A stretch of DNA of 64,000 nucleotides, taken from positions 34,316,172 to 34,380,171 of the forward strand of contig CM037861.1 in the NCBI GenBank assembly GCA_021292105.1. The letters run 5' to 3'. Numbering within the stretch: position 1 is the stretch's first letter; every line of letters starts with the position of its first letter. The translations under genes and the position numbers were made by a program. The notes below the pieces were generated by a model. The model had not been told where the DNA came from and ran no database searches. It saw nothing but the letters and a program-made list of their open reading frames with translations. Origin of the DNA: Anadara kagoshimensis. Taxonomy: Eukaryota; Mollusca; Bivalvia; Arcoida; Arcidae. Shown here one piece after another: positions 1-15,100 of the stretch.

Positions 1-7
1 TTACCAG

Positions 8-136
8 GATGCAGTAAGTTATAGTGTTGTGGATACTGGAAATGGACTTGGGTTAGAATACTTTTTCATTGATAGAGCAACTGGAGACATCTACCTTATC
101 AAGGATATTACGATCACACCAGAAAAAGTATTTAAT
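8..136 (+). CDS. Cadherin exon 1 of window (A-type half repeat)
   Basis: The window opens with the last seven bases of an intron (ttaccag); coding begins at 8. The 43 codons include YFFIDRATGDIYL, the strand pair around the repeat's TG-x-I turn. The donor is gtaagt, phase 0. The following intron (137-659) shows nothing notable. Confidence 0.85.
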
Positions 137-3100
137 GTAAGTAGTTCATGATTAAAAAGGTACATTTGCAAAATGTTTTAAAATTAATAATTCTCTTCAG
201 TGGAAATATCAACTCATTTTAAAGTGGTTTGCTAGGTTCAAGTATTAATCTGACATCTTGAAATAAAGACTATATTTTACAGAGTTCTGTCTTATGAAGG
301 TTAAGACGGTTATCCCGGGGTACAGCTTTATAAAGGATAGGTCAAGATCACATAAATGTTTGATTTTTTTAAGAAAAATTATGTTAATTTCTATATTTGT
401 GTAATATTACGTATTCATATATAGGATTATATAAAAAAAGAAATTAAATACATACTTTTGTTGTGAATTTATCTATAAGTGTATGTTAAATATTTTTAAT
501 ATAATGGTAAATTCTTTTCATGTTTGTGTAGAATTTACAATATATATCTTCAATAAAAACATGTCTTCATTACTTAATTAAACTATATGGGTAAGTAAAT
601 ACACCAATAAAATGTCATTATCTTAGAAACTGATCTAACAGGTGCTCTTTTATTTACAGTTGGAAGTTACAGCCAGTGATGGAAGAAACCCTGTAAAGAC
701 AGACAAAGCCCAAATTACGATAACAGTTTCAAGAGATGAAAATAGACCAAGCTTTGATAATAATGTTTATAGAACAACTATTGCAGAAACACAACCATTT
801 GTATCTAGTATAATACAAGTCCGGGCTACTGACAGTGATTTGAGAGTAAGTTATGTGTTCATAGTTTTCAGTGCGGTTTGTCTTCATATTATTTGATAGA
901 CTCTAATGTTTTTTAGGTAAAGGTTGTTATGATGGCAGTGACAGCTAGTCTATTTTGATGTCAGGGTTGTTATGATGGCAGTGACAGCTAGTCTATTTTG
1001 ATGTCGGGGTTGTTATGATGGCAGTGACAGCTAGTCTATTTTGATGTCAGGGTTGTTATGATGGCAGTGACAGCTAGTCTATTTTGATGTCAGGGTTGAT
1101 GTGACAAATAAAATATATGATGATGTGATTATATAACAATACAGTGCATTATTACTACCATTATGATTGTGTTTATAAACACTTCACTGTCAGATCTTGA
1201 TCAGCCTCTACATAGAATACTCAAGGAATTTGGAACATAAATTTTTGCCCATAACCTTTAAAGAGTTTTGGTTCACTGGCAAACCTCATTGTTGTTAATT
1301 CTGAGGTACATTTTGAGCAGATGTATGCCATGGTGATATAAGTATACATAAATGTATTTACTTATATTTTGTTTACAGGGAAATATGGTATATGAAGTAA
1401 TTGGTGATTATCCAGCTCCAAGCTTCTTCCAAGTAAACAGCAGTACAGGAGATATTAATCTGGTCCGTAATATGAAGGATGATGTTGCTGCCAGAACATT
1501 ATACATTGTAAGTATGACATCATAAGTATGACATCATAACGTAACCACATTGAATGTGATATATTGTGTGTTAAATATAAAATTATATAGTACCAAACTC
1601 AAAATGGCAGCATTGGATTTTCAACTGTATCAGCTGTACCACCCCCAAGTCAAGGCTTGTGAGTAACTTCCTTTGGCCGACCAACAGGTTGTAATTTCAC
1701 TTTGCCCTATATAACCAGTCATTAGTGTTCTATTTCTACTTGAGGTGTTAGGCTTGTCTGTAGTATATTATACAGATACGTTTAAGCTCCGAGACACTTG
1801 TCTTTGTTTTCTTGCTTGCAGTACTGCTTAGCATGCAAAGGCTAGAATGTGTCTGGCTATTAATTCTAGGTAATGGACTTGATTAAGTGTTTTGAAGGTT
1901 TAATAAAGGCTGACTAGATGAACATCTCCAATCACACTGCAGGTGCTATTTAGTTCAATAGTATTAGCTATGGTTCTAGTTGTTGTAACATTTTACAATG
2001 CCTTCCTTAATTGTCTAGGATAGACATCTATATTTAAGTGGAATACTCATGTTTGTTTACAGCTTAAATTAATCATGTTGTTTTTCAGCTGAAAGTTGTT
2101 GCATATGACAGTTCTGCACCATCCATGAAGGGAACAGCAACTGTTGAAATCACTGTTAACCGCAATCTCAACCAACCAGGATTCTCCGAAACAGAGTACA
2201 GACGCACTATCAGTGAAATGCATGGACTAGGAATACCAGTTGTAAACATATCTGCCAGTGATAGAGACGGGGTATGATACAATGTTAAAAATAGTAACAA
2301 TATATCTTAAATGTAGGGATTTCATCTTGTTCATTTACTGTTAACATAATTGATTTTAGTTACATACCGAATTTAGATCTTTTTTAGCCATGATACAGTA
2401 GTGCTATTTGGAATCTACAACCTAATTTAATAGGCTTATAGTGCACTAATACAAGTGCAAGAGAATATATCCAAATTGTAATTTTTATTAAAATTTGCAC
2501 TCCCTAAATTAAAACAATCTATGTACAAAGTATGTGTAAATAAATGGGTTTTGATTTTACGTCTGGTGGGTGTAGCTAGCTAGACAGAACCTTTCTGTAT
2601 CACTCTTTCCTCACTTCCCTGGTGGAAGCTTACATGTCTAACTTAATTTGCCAGTTTACAAAGATTTTACTTTGGTTTTTTTTAATGTGATTTAAACACA
2701 GACTGGTATTACACCCATTTCTAACTAAACTATGTTTGATTGTATTGGTTTCTTAGAACAGATAATAATCTTAATAAATATTCGCAGAAAACGGACTATA
2801 TTAAATAAATTGGTTTATTTTGTAGGATGGAGTGTTCTATACTTTGGTACAAGATAACGATGGTGGACCAGGTTTATTGTACTTCTATATAGACAGAAAT
2901 ACTGGAATCGTTTACCTGAAAAGACCGTTAACAGAAACCACCGTTGGACAGTTCTCAGTAAGTCAATTATCCTCATATTTTAGGAACATTTTTATTGAAT
3001 TTGTAGGAATTATCACATGTACCAAGTTGGGCAGTTGTCCTTATGATATTAAAATCCTTCTACATCTGTGAAACACATGGTAAAATGAATTGTCATTTTG

Positions 3101-6100
3101 ACTCTTAAAAATAAACAACTACATCACAAATCTTGTAGTATATGAATCTACATTATTATAAATTTATAAAATGTTTTAAAGCAGAACTAACAAATTACAA
3201 ATTAAAATTTTACTTTTTTTGCTACCATGAGGTAATAGGGTTAAATTGACTGTACAATTTAAAAGTCCATACCTGATGCCTAAGTTTGTAATTTGTATGC
3301 AGAGAGATATCAGACTTATTTCCATCAAGAGATAATGTAGAGAAAGATTTAGGAATCCCGGATAGTGATCCAGTCAAGCAACATGCATTGCTCCAGCTAA
3401 ACCCTGATTCAATGCCACCATTTGTTCAGTCAAATATATAGGGGTTTGGTGGTAAATCAAGGGATAGAAGAAATGGATGTTGGTGCTTCAAAATATTGCG
3501 GCAATAAGCAAGTTTGCAAAGTTATAAAGGCACATTATAACAAGGTTTTATTTCAATTATGTTCCAGAAGGAAGGCACTATACAGAAACATATAATGTGA
3601 CATTATTTAGCAGTAAAAATTTCCTTTGCTGAATTACGAGCTATGTAACAATATAGATACTTCTAGTATTGATGGACTTCTGAATATATTAGTTATATAT
3701 ACAGTACATGTATGATTTATTCTGTTTTAGTTGACAGTTCGAGCTACAGACACAGGACGTCCTCCTAGAGTTACTGATGTTAATGTTGTTCTGAGTATTA
3801 GCCGTATTGTTCCGCCAGTGTTTACCTCATCTCCATATACCACAACAATCTCAGAAAACATCGGAAATGGAACAAGTGTTTTAACAGTTAAAGCTAACCC
3901 TGGAAATACGAACACTAATCCTGGTGATATTGTATATGAAATAATTGGCAATCCTCCAGCACCATACTACTTCAGTATTGATCCAATCAGAGGTGATATC
4001 CGAGTCCTGAGAAGTATAAGATTTGATACCAACACACGGTATAATGTAAGTACCAACATTTTGTCTATCATTTTATAAAGTCAACATTAAATTACATGTA
4101 AAAAATATGAAGAAAAACAATTACAGCTTGGTAGAAAGTACATAAAAATCTTATATTATAGGTTTTACTTTGTTGTGAAACCTCAATATCTCAAGGTGCA
4201 TGGGATTTCATTTTGGACACCTGTTCATAGCAGGGTTGGGAGTTGGGGGATTTCATTTTGGACACCTGTTTATAGCAAGGGTTAGTGGTTGGGAGTTGAG
4301 GGATTTCATTTTGGACACCTGTTCATAGCAAAGGTTAGTGGTTGGGAGTTGGGGGATTTCATTTTGGACACCTGCTCATAGCAAGGGTTAGTGGTTGGGG
4401 TTGGGGATTTCATTTTGGACACCTGTTCATAGCAAGGATTAGGGGTTGGGTGTTGGGTGGGGTGGGTGGGCTGAAAGAGACTGTTATACATGCCCAAGAA
4501 ATTTCAGAAACTGTTAGGTCTTAAATTTTGCTTGATTATCTTAGTAGATTTTTAATTTTATACAGACTAAACAGGCATTTAATCCACTGTGTTCTCTAAC
4601 AGTCAAGAAGTGTCTATTACAGAAGGTATGGCTTTATTGTATAAAGTTTGATATTGTATATAATTTACAAATAATTAAATATTGATAAAATGTAATGAAC
4701 ATTGATTTTTTGTTGTAGTTGATAGTCCGTGCCTATGACAAAAACTATAGAAGCAAGTACAAGGATGTGTTAGTTGAGATTAATGTTCTCAGAAATGTAA
4801 ATCAACCAAGGTTCACTTCATCTGTGTATACTGCTAATGTAAACGATGATGATCCTGTCGGTAAAAATGTTACCAAGGTTACGGCTTCTGATGGTGACAA
4901 TGTAAGTGTATATAGATTGAAGAATGGAGGAATGTTTTTGAGAATGTGTGAAATAATGAAGTGTGATAACCAACCATGATGATACTGTAAACATTATATT
5001 TGTGTGTATTTATTTTTAACAGTATAGAAAATCTTTGCGTTTCTGAAATATGCACTATAACAAAATAAGCATAATATAATTTTCGCTTGGTATTAATTTT
5101 CTTGCAAAACAAATGACTGTGAAATAAGCGAAATTTAGTACGCAGTGAAAATAAATATGTTTACAACATTTTGTTCAGGAATGAAGGCTTGTGTGTGAAA
5201 AAATACTTTAAAACGGCTAAAATTGAAAACATTACCTTCATCCTAACATAGCCTTGGAAGATTGAGTACACACTTAAGGTTTACTACAACACATATCTTA
5301 GGTTAGAATGTCACACTGGTGAGAAATTGGTGTGAAAAATTTTGTCAGTTCACTAGCCAAGGGTCATTGATTTTCTTCATGTACCCAGTTCCTTCCACCA
5401 TTCTATAACTTGACTGCCTAAATATAAGTGAAAGAATCTTGACTGGGAAATAAACATCTCCATTGCTTCACTCCAATGTAACATCCCTTTATAAATTTAG
5501 TCTAAGTTGCCTTAAAGGCCACCTCTATATAATGGCTTCCTGATTTTAAAGGCAAGTAAAATTTCATCCCATTAAACCTCCATATAAGAGCCACCTGCCC
5601 ATGAAGGCCACATTTACTGGTTCCCTTGGGTGCCTTTATAAACAGATATGACTGTATATGTAAATTGTGACATGTTTTTCTTATAGGATGATCTAACATA
5701 CAGTCTGATTGGAAACTCACTGTGTACACAGAACTTCTATATCTTAGAGAAGACAGGGGAGATCCGTATCCTCAGGGATTTGCGGAAAACAACAGGAAAT
5801 ATCTTCACTGTAAGTATATTAATTACTATATCAAAGTAGTGCCCATAGATCTACAGCCAAAACAACAGGACTTTCATACAACATTTTTAGAAAAGCGAGT
5901 CTTACCTAAGACTTGAAAGTAAGTAGTGACTGTTCTTTTGCCAAGCACTTGGCATTACGAAATGGAAGTTACAGTTCTTTTGGATGGGAACTTAAAACAA
6001 GCAAGGTCCCATGTCACGGTAGGCATGGAACAATAAAGAGCCCTGCTGTATAATGCTTCAGAGGCAAAATTTCTGCACCTTTTGCCTATAGCTGGTGATG

Positions 6101-9100
6101 TTTCGATATAAGTGAAAAATTCTTGAATGGAACGTTAAACACCATTACTCAACTCAACTCAGAATAGCATGTGCTTGTTTTAGCCCATCTGGGAGTGCAG
6201 ACATGTCATATTTCGGGTTTGAATATTTATGAATATTAGCATGATGGTGAGTGTTTATGGTTAAAAGTTCTTAATACAGGAGATTAACTGGATAGCTGTT
6301 CTTGTTTGAAAAACAATTTTTACTGAACATAAAGATATTACAGCACTTGATATGTATATATGATAAATATATTATGTGTGTTCTTGTATCTTTAACAAGG
6401 TTTATTTCATATATTGAAAACTTCAATATTCCACATGTAGTTTACATGTTATATTTTGTAAGTGAAATAATGTATGATTTATGCTTCATTATAGTGTCAA
6501 GTCCAAGTTACTGACAATCGCAATCCTGCCAAGACTGATACAGCCAGGGTAGATATCTCGGTCGCAAGAGGTCAAGTGCCTGTTTGGAGTCCCAGCAAAG
6601 ATTATTCTGCAACTGCTAATGAAAATGACAATGTTGGAAAACAATTAGTTACAGTGTCAGCCACAAGAAACCCATTAAATGTAAGTACAGACAGTGTGTC
6701 AAATTAATATAGTTAAACTTTTCAACAGAAAATCTTATAATGAGAGATGGTACATTGGTATCTACATCAGTATGGGGATTGGTACATCAGTATGGGGATT
6801 GGTACATCAATATGGGGATTGGTACATCAGTATGGGGACTGGTACATCAGTATGGTGATTGGTACATCAATATGGGGATTGTTACATCAGTATGGGGACT
6901 GGTACTTTGGTATGGGGACTGGTACATCAATATCTGGATTGGTACATTGGTATCTACATCAGTATGGGAATTGGTACATCAATATGGGGATTGGTACATC
7001 AGTATGGGGACTGGTACATCAGTATGGGGATTGGTACATCAATATGGGGATTGGTACATCAGTATGGGGACTGGTACATCAATATCTGGATTGGTACATT
7101 GGTATCTACATCAGTATGGGAATTGGTACATCAATATGGGGATTGGTACATCAGTATGGGGACTGGTACATCAGTATGGGGATTGGTACATCAATATGGG
7201 GATTGGTACATCAGTATGGGGACTGGTACGTCGGTATGGGGATTGGTACATCAGTATGGGGACTGGTACGTCAGTATGGGGATCGGTATGTCAATATGGG
7301 TATTGGTACATCAGTATGGGGACTGGTACGTCAATATGGAGATTGGTACTTCAGTATGGGGACTGGTATGTCAGTATGGGGACTGGTACATCAGTATGGG
7401 GACTGGTACATTAGTAAAGAGATTGATACGTCAGTATAGGGTTTGGTATGTCGGTATGGGGATTGGTACATCAGTATAGGAATTGGTACATCAATTGGTA
7501 TTTTACTGATATGATATAATGTATATATTTTAGGGCCGTATTTTCTATGAGGCTGTTGGTACTTACTCAGCATTAGGATTTTTCGGTGTGGACAATACTA
7601 CTGGTGCAGTAAGAATTATCAGAGATCTGAGAGCTGATAACAGTAAATCAAGAACTTACGAGGTATAGTCATAGATGCTTAAATGTTAAACTTTCATTTA
7701 GAAATCAGATGAATTTAAATGTTTAATGACATCATAGAAGTCACCATGACAGTTGGTTGTTATTATTACCGTAACACAACCGACTCTCTCACTCATCATT
7801 TCTAAATCAGTGTAAACAGTGTATTATTTATTATGGATTTCTAACGTGGAAATATGAACTCTCAAATTCTGAAATTTCTTAGCTAGTTCTGAGGCAATTG
7901 AGATCATCATCAAATGTCACTTTATATGTTTTAAAATTTAATGCTCAACAGTAATTGGCCAATTTTTCATATTTTTTCTATTTGAAAAAAAAAAGTTGAT
8001 ATAATAATTCCAAAAAAGCAAATCTTTTTAATAATTATATAAAAATAGGCAAAAATATTGATTGAATGTCTTACAACTATGGAGATATCTGGAAAGATTA
8101 TCTGCTCTACATAATTATTTTATATTTTGTTTTGTAGCTTCATGTTGTAGCATACGATACTGGAAAACCAGACTTGAGATCAACATCAACAGTTATGATT
8201 AGTGTACAGAGAAACTTGAATGGACCATCATTCATTCCATCTGTCATTAGAACAACTATTCCACAAGATACTGACCCTAATATCTGGTCAAAGAGAATGA
8301 ATGTCACAGATCCCGATAGTGTAAGCTCAACTTTTTTTATTATAAATATTATCATAATAATAATAATTATTATTATCATAATAATAATAATTATTATTAT
8401 TATTATTGTTATTATTATTATCATTTCAAGTTCTATTTTAGTTGGTTTTTATGAACACTTACAGCCACAAAGTAAAATAACAACAAATTCGTTGGAATCT
8501 GTTTATATTAAACCCCTTTCCAGACAGAATATTTGGTTGGATTTTGTTTGGTTTATTCGGGTTAATTCAACTATCAAAACTACTGTTTTGTCCTGAAGAG
8601 TAATGTAGGTAAGGATTTGGTTAACTTAGAAATGGTTTTTCTCCCAGTTTTTGTCATAATATACATACACAGACTTTAAGTTCAAAGGAAGATATATATT
8701 ATCAATATTATAGCAGTTATTTTGAAATATAAAATTAAAATTTTTCATTTTTTAAATTGTAGGTTAAAGTCACATGCTCAATAGCTGGTAATGCTAAAGC
8801 ACAAGAGTATTTCTTTGTGGATCCAGATACATGTGTGCTAGGATTACGTAAGAGTCTTAAAGATGATCCAGAACGTACACAACAATATACTGTAAGTTTA
8901 TAAATTAATTCAACAAGTCTGTGAATTTCGTAGCTAAGAGTATAGTCTCTACTCTGGGAGGTCGGTAGCTAAAAGTAGAGTCCCTCATCTAAGAGGTCGG
9001 TAGCTAAAAGTAGAGTCCCTCATCTAAGAGGTTGGTAGCTAAGAGTAGAGTTTCTCATCTGTGAGGTGGGTAGCTAACAGTAGCTAAGAGTAAAGTCCCT

Positions 9101-12100
9101 CATCTGGGAGGTTGGTAGCTAAGAGTAGAGTCCCTCATCTGGGAAGTTGGTAGCTAAGAGTAGAGTCCCTCATCTGTGAGGTGGGTAGCTAAGAGTAAAG
9201 TCCCTCATCTGGGAGGTTGGTAGCTAAGAGTATAGTCCCTCATCTGTGAGGTGGGTAGCTAAGAGTAAAGTCCCTCATCTGTAAGGTTGGTAGCTAAGAG
9301 TAGAGTCCCTCATCTGTGAGGTGGGTAGCTAAGAGTAAAGTCCCTCATCTAGGAGGTTGGTAGCTAAGAGTATAGTCCCTCATCTGTGAGGTAGGTAGCT
9401 AAGAGTAAAGTCCCTCATCTGGGAGGTTGGTAGCTAAGAGTAGAGTCCCTCATCTGTGAGGTGGGTAGCTAAGAGTATAGTCCCTCATCTAAGAGGTCGG
9501 TAGCTAAAAGTAGAGTCCCTCATCTAGGAGGTTGGTATCTAAGAGTAGAGTCCCTCATCTGTGAGGTTGGTAGCTAAGAGTAAAGTCCCTCATCTGGGAG
9601 GTTGGTATCTAAGAGTATAGTCCCTCATCTGTGAGGTGGGTAGCTAAGAGTATAGTCCCTCATCTGTGAGTTCGGTATCTAAGAGTATAGTCCCTCATCT
9701 GGGAGGTTGGTATCTAAGAGTATAGTCCCTCATCTGTGAGGTGGGTAGCTAAGAGTATAGTCCCTCATCTGTGAGGTGGGTAGCTAAGAGTAAAGTCCCT
9801 CATCTGGGAGGTTGGTAGCTATGAGTAGAGTCCCTCATCTGTAAGGTTGGTAGCTAAGAGTAAAGTCCCTCATCTGGGAAGTTGGTAGCTAAGAGTAGAG
9901 TCCCTCATCTGTGAGTTCGGTATCTAAGAGTAAAGTCCCTCATCTGGGAGGTTGGTAGCTAAGAGTAGAGTCCCTCATCTGGGAAGTTGGTAGCTAAGAG
10001 TATAGTCCCTCATCTGTGAGGTGGGTAGCTAAGAGTAAAGTCCCTCATCTGGGAAGTTGGTAGCTAAGAGTATAGTCCCTCATCTGTGAGTTCGGTATCT
10101 AAGAGTAAAGTCCCTCATCTGGGAGGTTGGTAGCTAAGAGTAGAGTCCCTCATCTGTAAGGTCGGTAGCTAAGAGTAGAGTCCCTCATCTGGGAAGTTGG
10201 TAGCTAAGAGTATAGTCCCTCATCTGTGAGGTGGGTAGCTAAGAGTAGAGTCCCTCATCTGGGAAGTTGGTAGCTAAGAGTAGAGTCCCTCATCTGTGAG
10301 TTCGGTATCTAAGAGTAAAGTCCCTCATCTGGGAGGTTGGTAGCTAAGAGTAGAGTCCCTCATCTGGGAAGTTGGTAGCTAAGAGTATAGTCCCTCATCT
10401 GTGAGGTGGGCAGCTAAGAGTAAAGTCCCTCATCTGGGAGGTTGGTAGCTAAGAGTATAGTCCCTCATCTGTGAGGTGGGTAGCTAAGAGTATAGTCCCT
10501 CATCTGTGAGGTGGGTAGCTAAGAGTATAGTCCCTCATCTGTAAGGTCGGTAGCTAAGAGTAGAATCTCTCATCTGTGAGGTGGGTAGCTAAGAGTATAT
10601 CCCTCATCTGTGAGGTGGGTAGCTAAGAGTAGAGTCCCTCATCTGTAAGGTCGGTAGCTAAGAGTAGAGTCCCTCATCTGTGAGGTGGGTAGCTAAGAGT
10701 AGAGTCCCTCATCTGTAAGGTCGGTAGCTAAGAGTAGAATCTCTCATCTGTGAGGTGGGTAGCTAAGAGTATAGTCCCTCATCTGTGAGGTGGGTAGCTA
10801 AGAGTATAGTCCCTCATCTGTGAGGTGGGTAGCTAAGAGTAGAGTCCCTCATCTGTAAGGTCGGTAGCTAAGAGTAGAGTCCCTCATCTGTGAGGTGGGT
10901 AGCTAAGAGTAGAGTCCCTCATCTGTAAGGTCGGTAGCTAAGAGTAGAATCTCTCATCTGTGAGGTGGGTAGCTAAGAGTATAGTCCCTCATCTGTGAGT
11001 TCGGTAGCTAAGAGTATAGTCCCTATAGTCTGTGTTGTTATCTACCTCAGATATGTTAAGAGAAGTTATTGTTGTTACCAAGCAATGTATTCAGAAATAT
11101 AAGTAATGAAGCCATTGGATTAAGACCTTTAAAACTTATGTTCTTTGTCCCAATAGATAGGTGTAGCTCATTGTCATTTACCATACTCCCATGTTACAAC
11201 ATTTATAACCCAACCTTTAATTTCATTATACCCTTAACAGCTATAACTAAAGCTGGCCATATCTTGATATTAAAGAAATAATGTTGATTTTGATCTTAAA
11301 GTCATTTTAGCTCGGACTCATTTAGTAAAAAGCAAACCAGAAAAATGATCATATTCTGACTGAGGTCTGCATTGTTACTGGCATTAGTTGATTGTTGAGT
11401 ACAGATATACCACAAAACTAGTCAGTTTAATATGTTGGAGCTGTTTGTAATAGCTTAAATCATATTCTTATTTGTAATTATATTTTCAATTTAAGATAAC
11501 TGTTGAAGCTAGAGATGATGGACAACCTGCGAATACTGCTACTGGGACTGTTATTGTAACTGTACCAAGAGATTTACAGAAACCATCCTTCAACCTCCCT
11601 ACAACCATTAGAATAGATGAGACCTTGCCAAGCGGTAGACTTGTCTATAATGTAGATGGTAATGACGCTGATCGCTTGGTAAGTACACAATCAGCATGTA
11701 TTTGTGTAATATTATATACCTAGGATTTTATTTTAATAGAAATCAACCGGAGCGTTCCGGTCCAGTATAACCGTATACAGACCGGTGCTCGGGGCCCATC
11801 TGGTATATTATTTCAGTATCGTTGTCCATGTTATAATTTACACTTTTGATTTTTCTTCCGCTGTTATATCTGCCTTAATATGTCGTCTGTGGATCGAAAG
11901 GTTTGTTCATCTTACTGAAAATTATTTGAGTAGTATAACAGCTGTCAAGGACTGTATTATTTACAAGAAAGATGTCTGTCACAAGATTTCGAAACTTAAA
12001 GTATAACTTAGGCAAAGTGTTGAATTTTGTCAGTCATAGTAACATAAGTTTGTGTGAAAGTGTAAAGAGAATATGTACTATTAGCTTCTTTTTGGGGGGT

Positions 12101-15100
12101 ATATAATAAAACAAATAGTTCATAGCATTGCTAGGCCATGTGGTCCACAATTCCATGAACTATTGGCTAATTAATGTCCTGTACAGTCCACATGTAGTTT
12201 TATATCCTACCTCTCACTAGTTTATGCCAATTTCATTGGACAACATTGGTCATATGGTGACCTTATATATACAGTAGTCAATCTGGTAGAGGAAATTCCA
12301 TATTTACTTACTGTAATTCCATAAATTGAGTGCACATGGTTTTTATTATTTAATTCTTCTAATTGAAAATGTTTCCATTAAACTATCAATAAAATGCATT
12401 TAAAATGCACTGACCTAACCAAATTATATTTTTGATAAAAAACATTATTGTTCATTTCTCCTGTACATAGAGAAATTTTGATCAAGTTTATACACCAATT
12501 GAGCCTCATTCAAAGTTACATCGAGGCATTTAGGGTCAGGTAGGTCATTGTCGTTCAGGTTTTTTCCAGGTTTGATCATGAATATTTCAATTATGACCTA
12601 ACATGTATAGTTGTTCCAAGTAAGAAGGTATAGAAGGGATAATTTTGACATAGTCATATTGACTTGTTAAAAAGTTCAAAATTTGCTCTATGTACAGAAC
12701 TAAGTTCACTTTTTCATGAATGAAAAATATTTTTTCCTATTAGGTCAGTATATTTTGTATTAAGTTTTGACATTTTTTTTATGAGTTTGTTGGAAAATAC
12801 GAGTTTATTCTTGCATTTTCCATGTGCACTGAATTTGTGGAAGTATAGTTAAGTGTTGGAGTTTTTTCCCTCGATTAGCGTCGACGGTAGTTGCTTAGTA
12901 GTAAATACATCACATTTACAGCAAATATGGACACTTGTAAAGATATGGTGGTATTGAAACAAAATATTTTATCTCCATAAATAACAGTTTAATTGCTTTG
13001 CTTAACAGAAATTTATACTAAGTTAAATTGATCATTATTTTGTCACACAGAACAGCAGTACACCCAGCCCAGATGTCCGCCTTATGTCAATGTGTACGCA
13101 TGCATTCAAATTGGTTTTTAAAAAGAAATCTTAAGATGGTCACAAATTACTGCTTATTTATTGCCTTAAATTATTGGCTAAATCTGTTGTTAGATTATTT
13201 ATTCTGTATTATTTGACTTTATAATTGCAGGGAACACTGGTATACAATATAATAGGAATGTATCCAGCAGAGACCTTCTTCAGAATAAACAGCTACTGGA
13301 GAAATATTTGTGGCTAACTCACCAAGAACTGACGTATCTGAGAGAGAACAATATGTAGTAAGTAGAATTAAATGAGACCAAATTAATGGTATTGGAGTGT
13401 ATAAGTCCCATCATGTGGCCATCATGTTAATTTGTGATTTTCAAGCACACAAATTATTGGTGTGATTTAATGTTGTGTTAAATGGAATCATGTGACCATT
13501 TGTCTTTTGTTATAACCAAGGTTTGTTCTCAGATGTCAACGTGCCAAGAACTTTTTTATATATGGGTACAAAATCAATGGTTTTAGATGAGAGATGAGGC
13601 TCTCTTTATTTTACCCTCTCTTTAGATTGTTTTAAAATAATGATAAATGAAATGTTCTGTGAAATATATTAGAAGCTTATTTGTACCTGTAAATGTAATA
13701 AAACACAACTTTTGTTATCCTCTTAATATGTTACAAAATACTGTATAATGGAATATTACATTAATATTTAGATATAAGTAATTGATTTGATATTTTAGAG
13801 ATCTAAACTCACGAGAAACAGAAGAGTTTACAAAGTACTGATTGTACAGTGGCAGTCATTATTAACAAATGGTACACTTATTTCTTTTTTTTTCTTCTTT
13901 CAGGTGAGAGTGGAATTATACGACAGTTTGTGGCCAGATAATAAAGCAATAGCTGATTTGACTATAAATGTCACACGTAATCCAAGTGGCCCTCTATTTA
14001 AACAGCAGACATATACTCAGAACTTAAGGGGAGATCACCCAGTAGGAAGAATTGTATTGCAGCTTGAAGCATCTGATACAGATGGGGTAAATATTTTCAT
14101 GATCAAACCATATAGTTAATTAGTAATTTAAAACTCTTGAAGTCTAGTGTAAGAAAGTTTGTTAGTTTGCTTTTGAAAGGTCTGTGGTTTTCTCCCAGCA
14201 CTCTGGTTTCCTCCACCATCCCAGAACTTACAACCTCTAGAGGGGTTGGGGCTCGGTGACAGAGATGTCTAAAGCACATACTTACTGCTCACATTGAATC
14301 CCACTCAGGCAGATCCCAGTGTGAGAAAGTGTGTCTGATACCGTATAACTGGAAATTTTCGCAGTAATCTAATTTTTGCTATTTTTCGCTATGGAAATCA
14401 AATCAAATCAAATGTCTGTTAGAATGGGATTGGTCATGACAAAATCTCACCTTAACTTCCATTTAGATAATCATCATTATCAGGTTCTTGTCGATGTCGT
14501 ATTGAAAACAAGACACAACAAAAAATAGTTTACAAACATTTATATCTCGTGGCAATGAATACACAATAAATACACAATGCAAATGTATAATTTACACATT
14601 GAAAAATACTCATTTGTAGCAGGTACATTGTTCGACATATTGAACAGGTTGGGTAATGATAAATTTTTCGAAATTCTAGTTTATATGGGGAATTAATAAT
14701 TTGACACTAAGAAATCATAATTAACAGAAACGTCACACGCCCAATCTCCATTATCCTTGTTTTCTGATAGATAGCGTTCTGTAATTTTTAATAAACCAAG
14801 CCTTCTATTTATACATCTGTACCAGTAGTAAATACATGTGATTAAACACACTGTATTAATGTCAGTCGGCTTTCAACTAACAAATTTTAATCACAACCAT
14901 ACTGACTAATACTCACGGAATGGCTTTAGAAACCCCTTCAATTAATTGTTTATTTACCAACAGTTAAATCAAGATATTCCGTACAGGTGTGAGTACAAAC
15001 AATAGGTTAATTTACCTTTGAAAAATTTGACTTAACGAGATTAATACCCATTGAAAATTTACAGACAGACCTGGAATTTACTTCGACATATCTGATATTT

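Noticed and set aside
6740..7479. Three long overlapping plus-strand open frames (206-230 codons)
   Set aside because: All come from a stop-free 20-bp minisatellite in an intron; the same peptide pattern appears in every frame.
8930..11026. CRISPR-like direct repeats
   Set aside because: Units are contiguous with no spacers, in an intron of an animal gene; an ordinary minisatellite.
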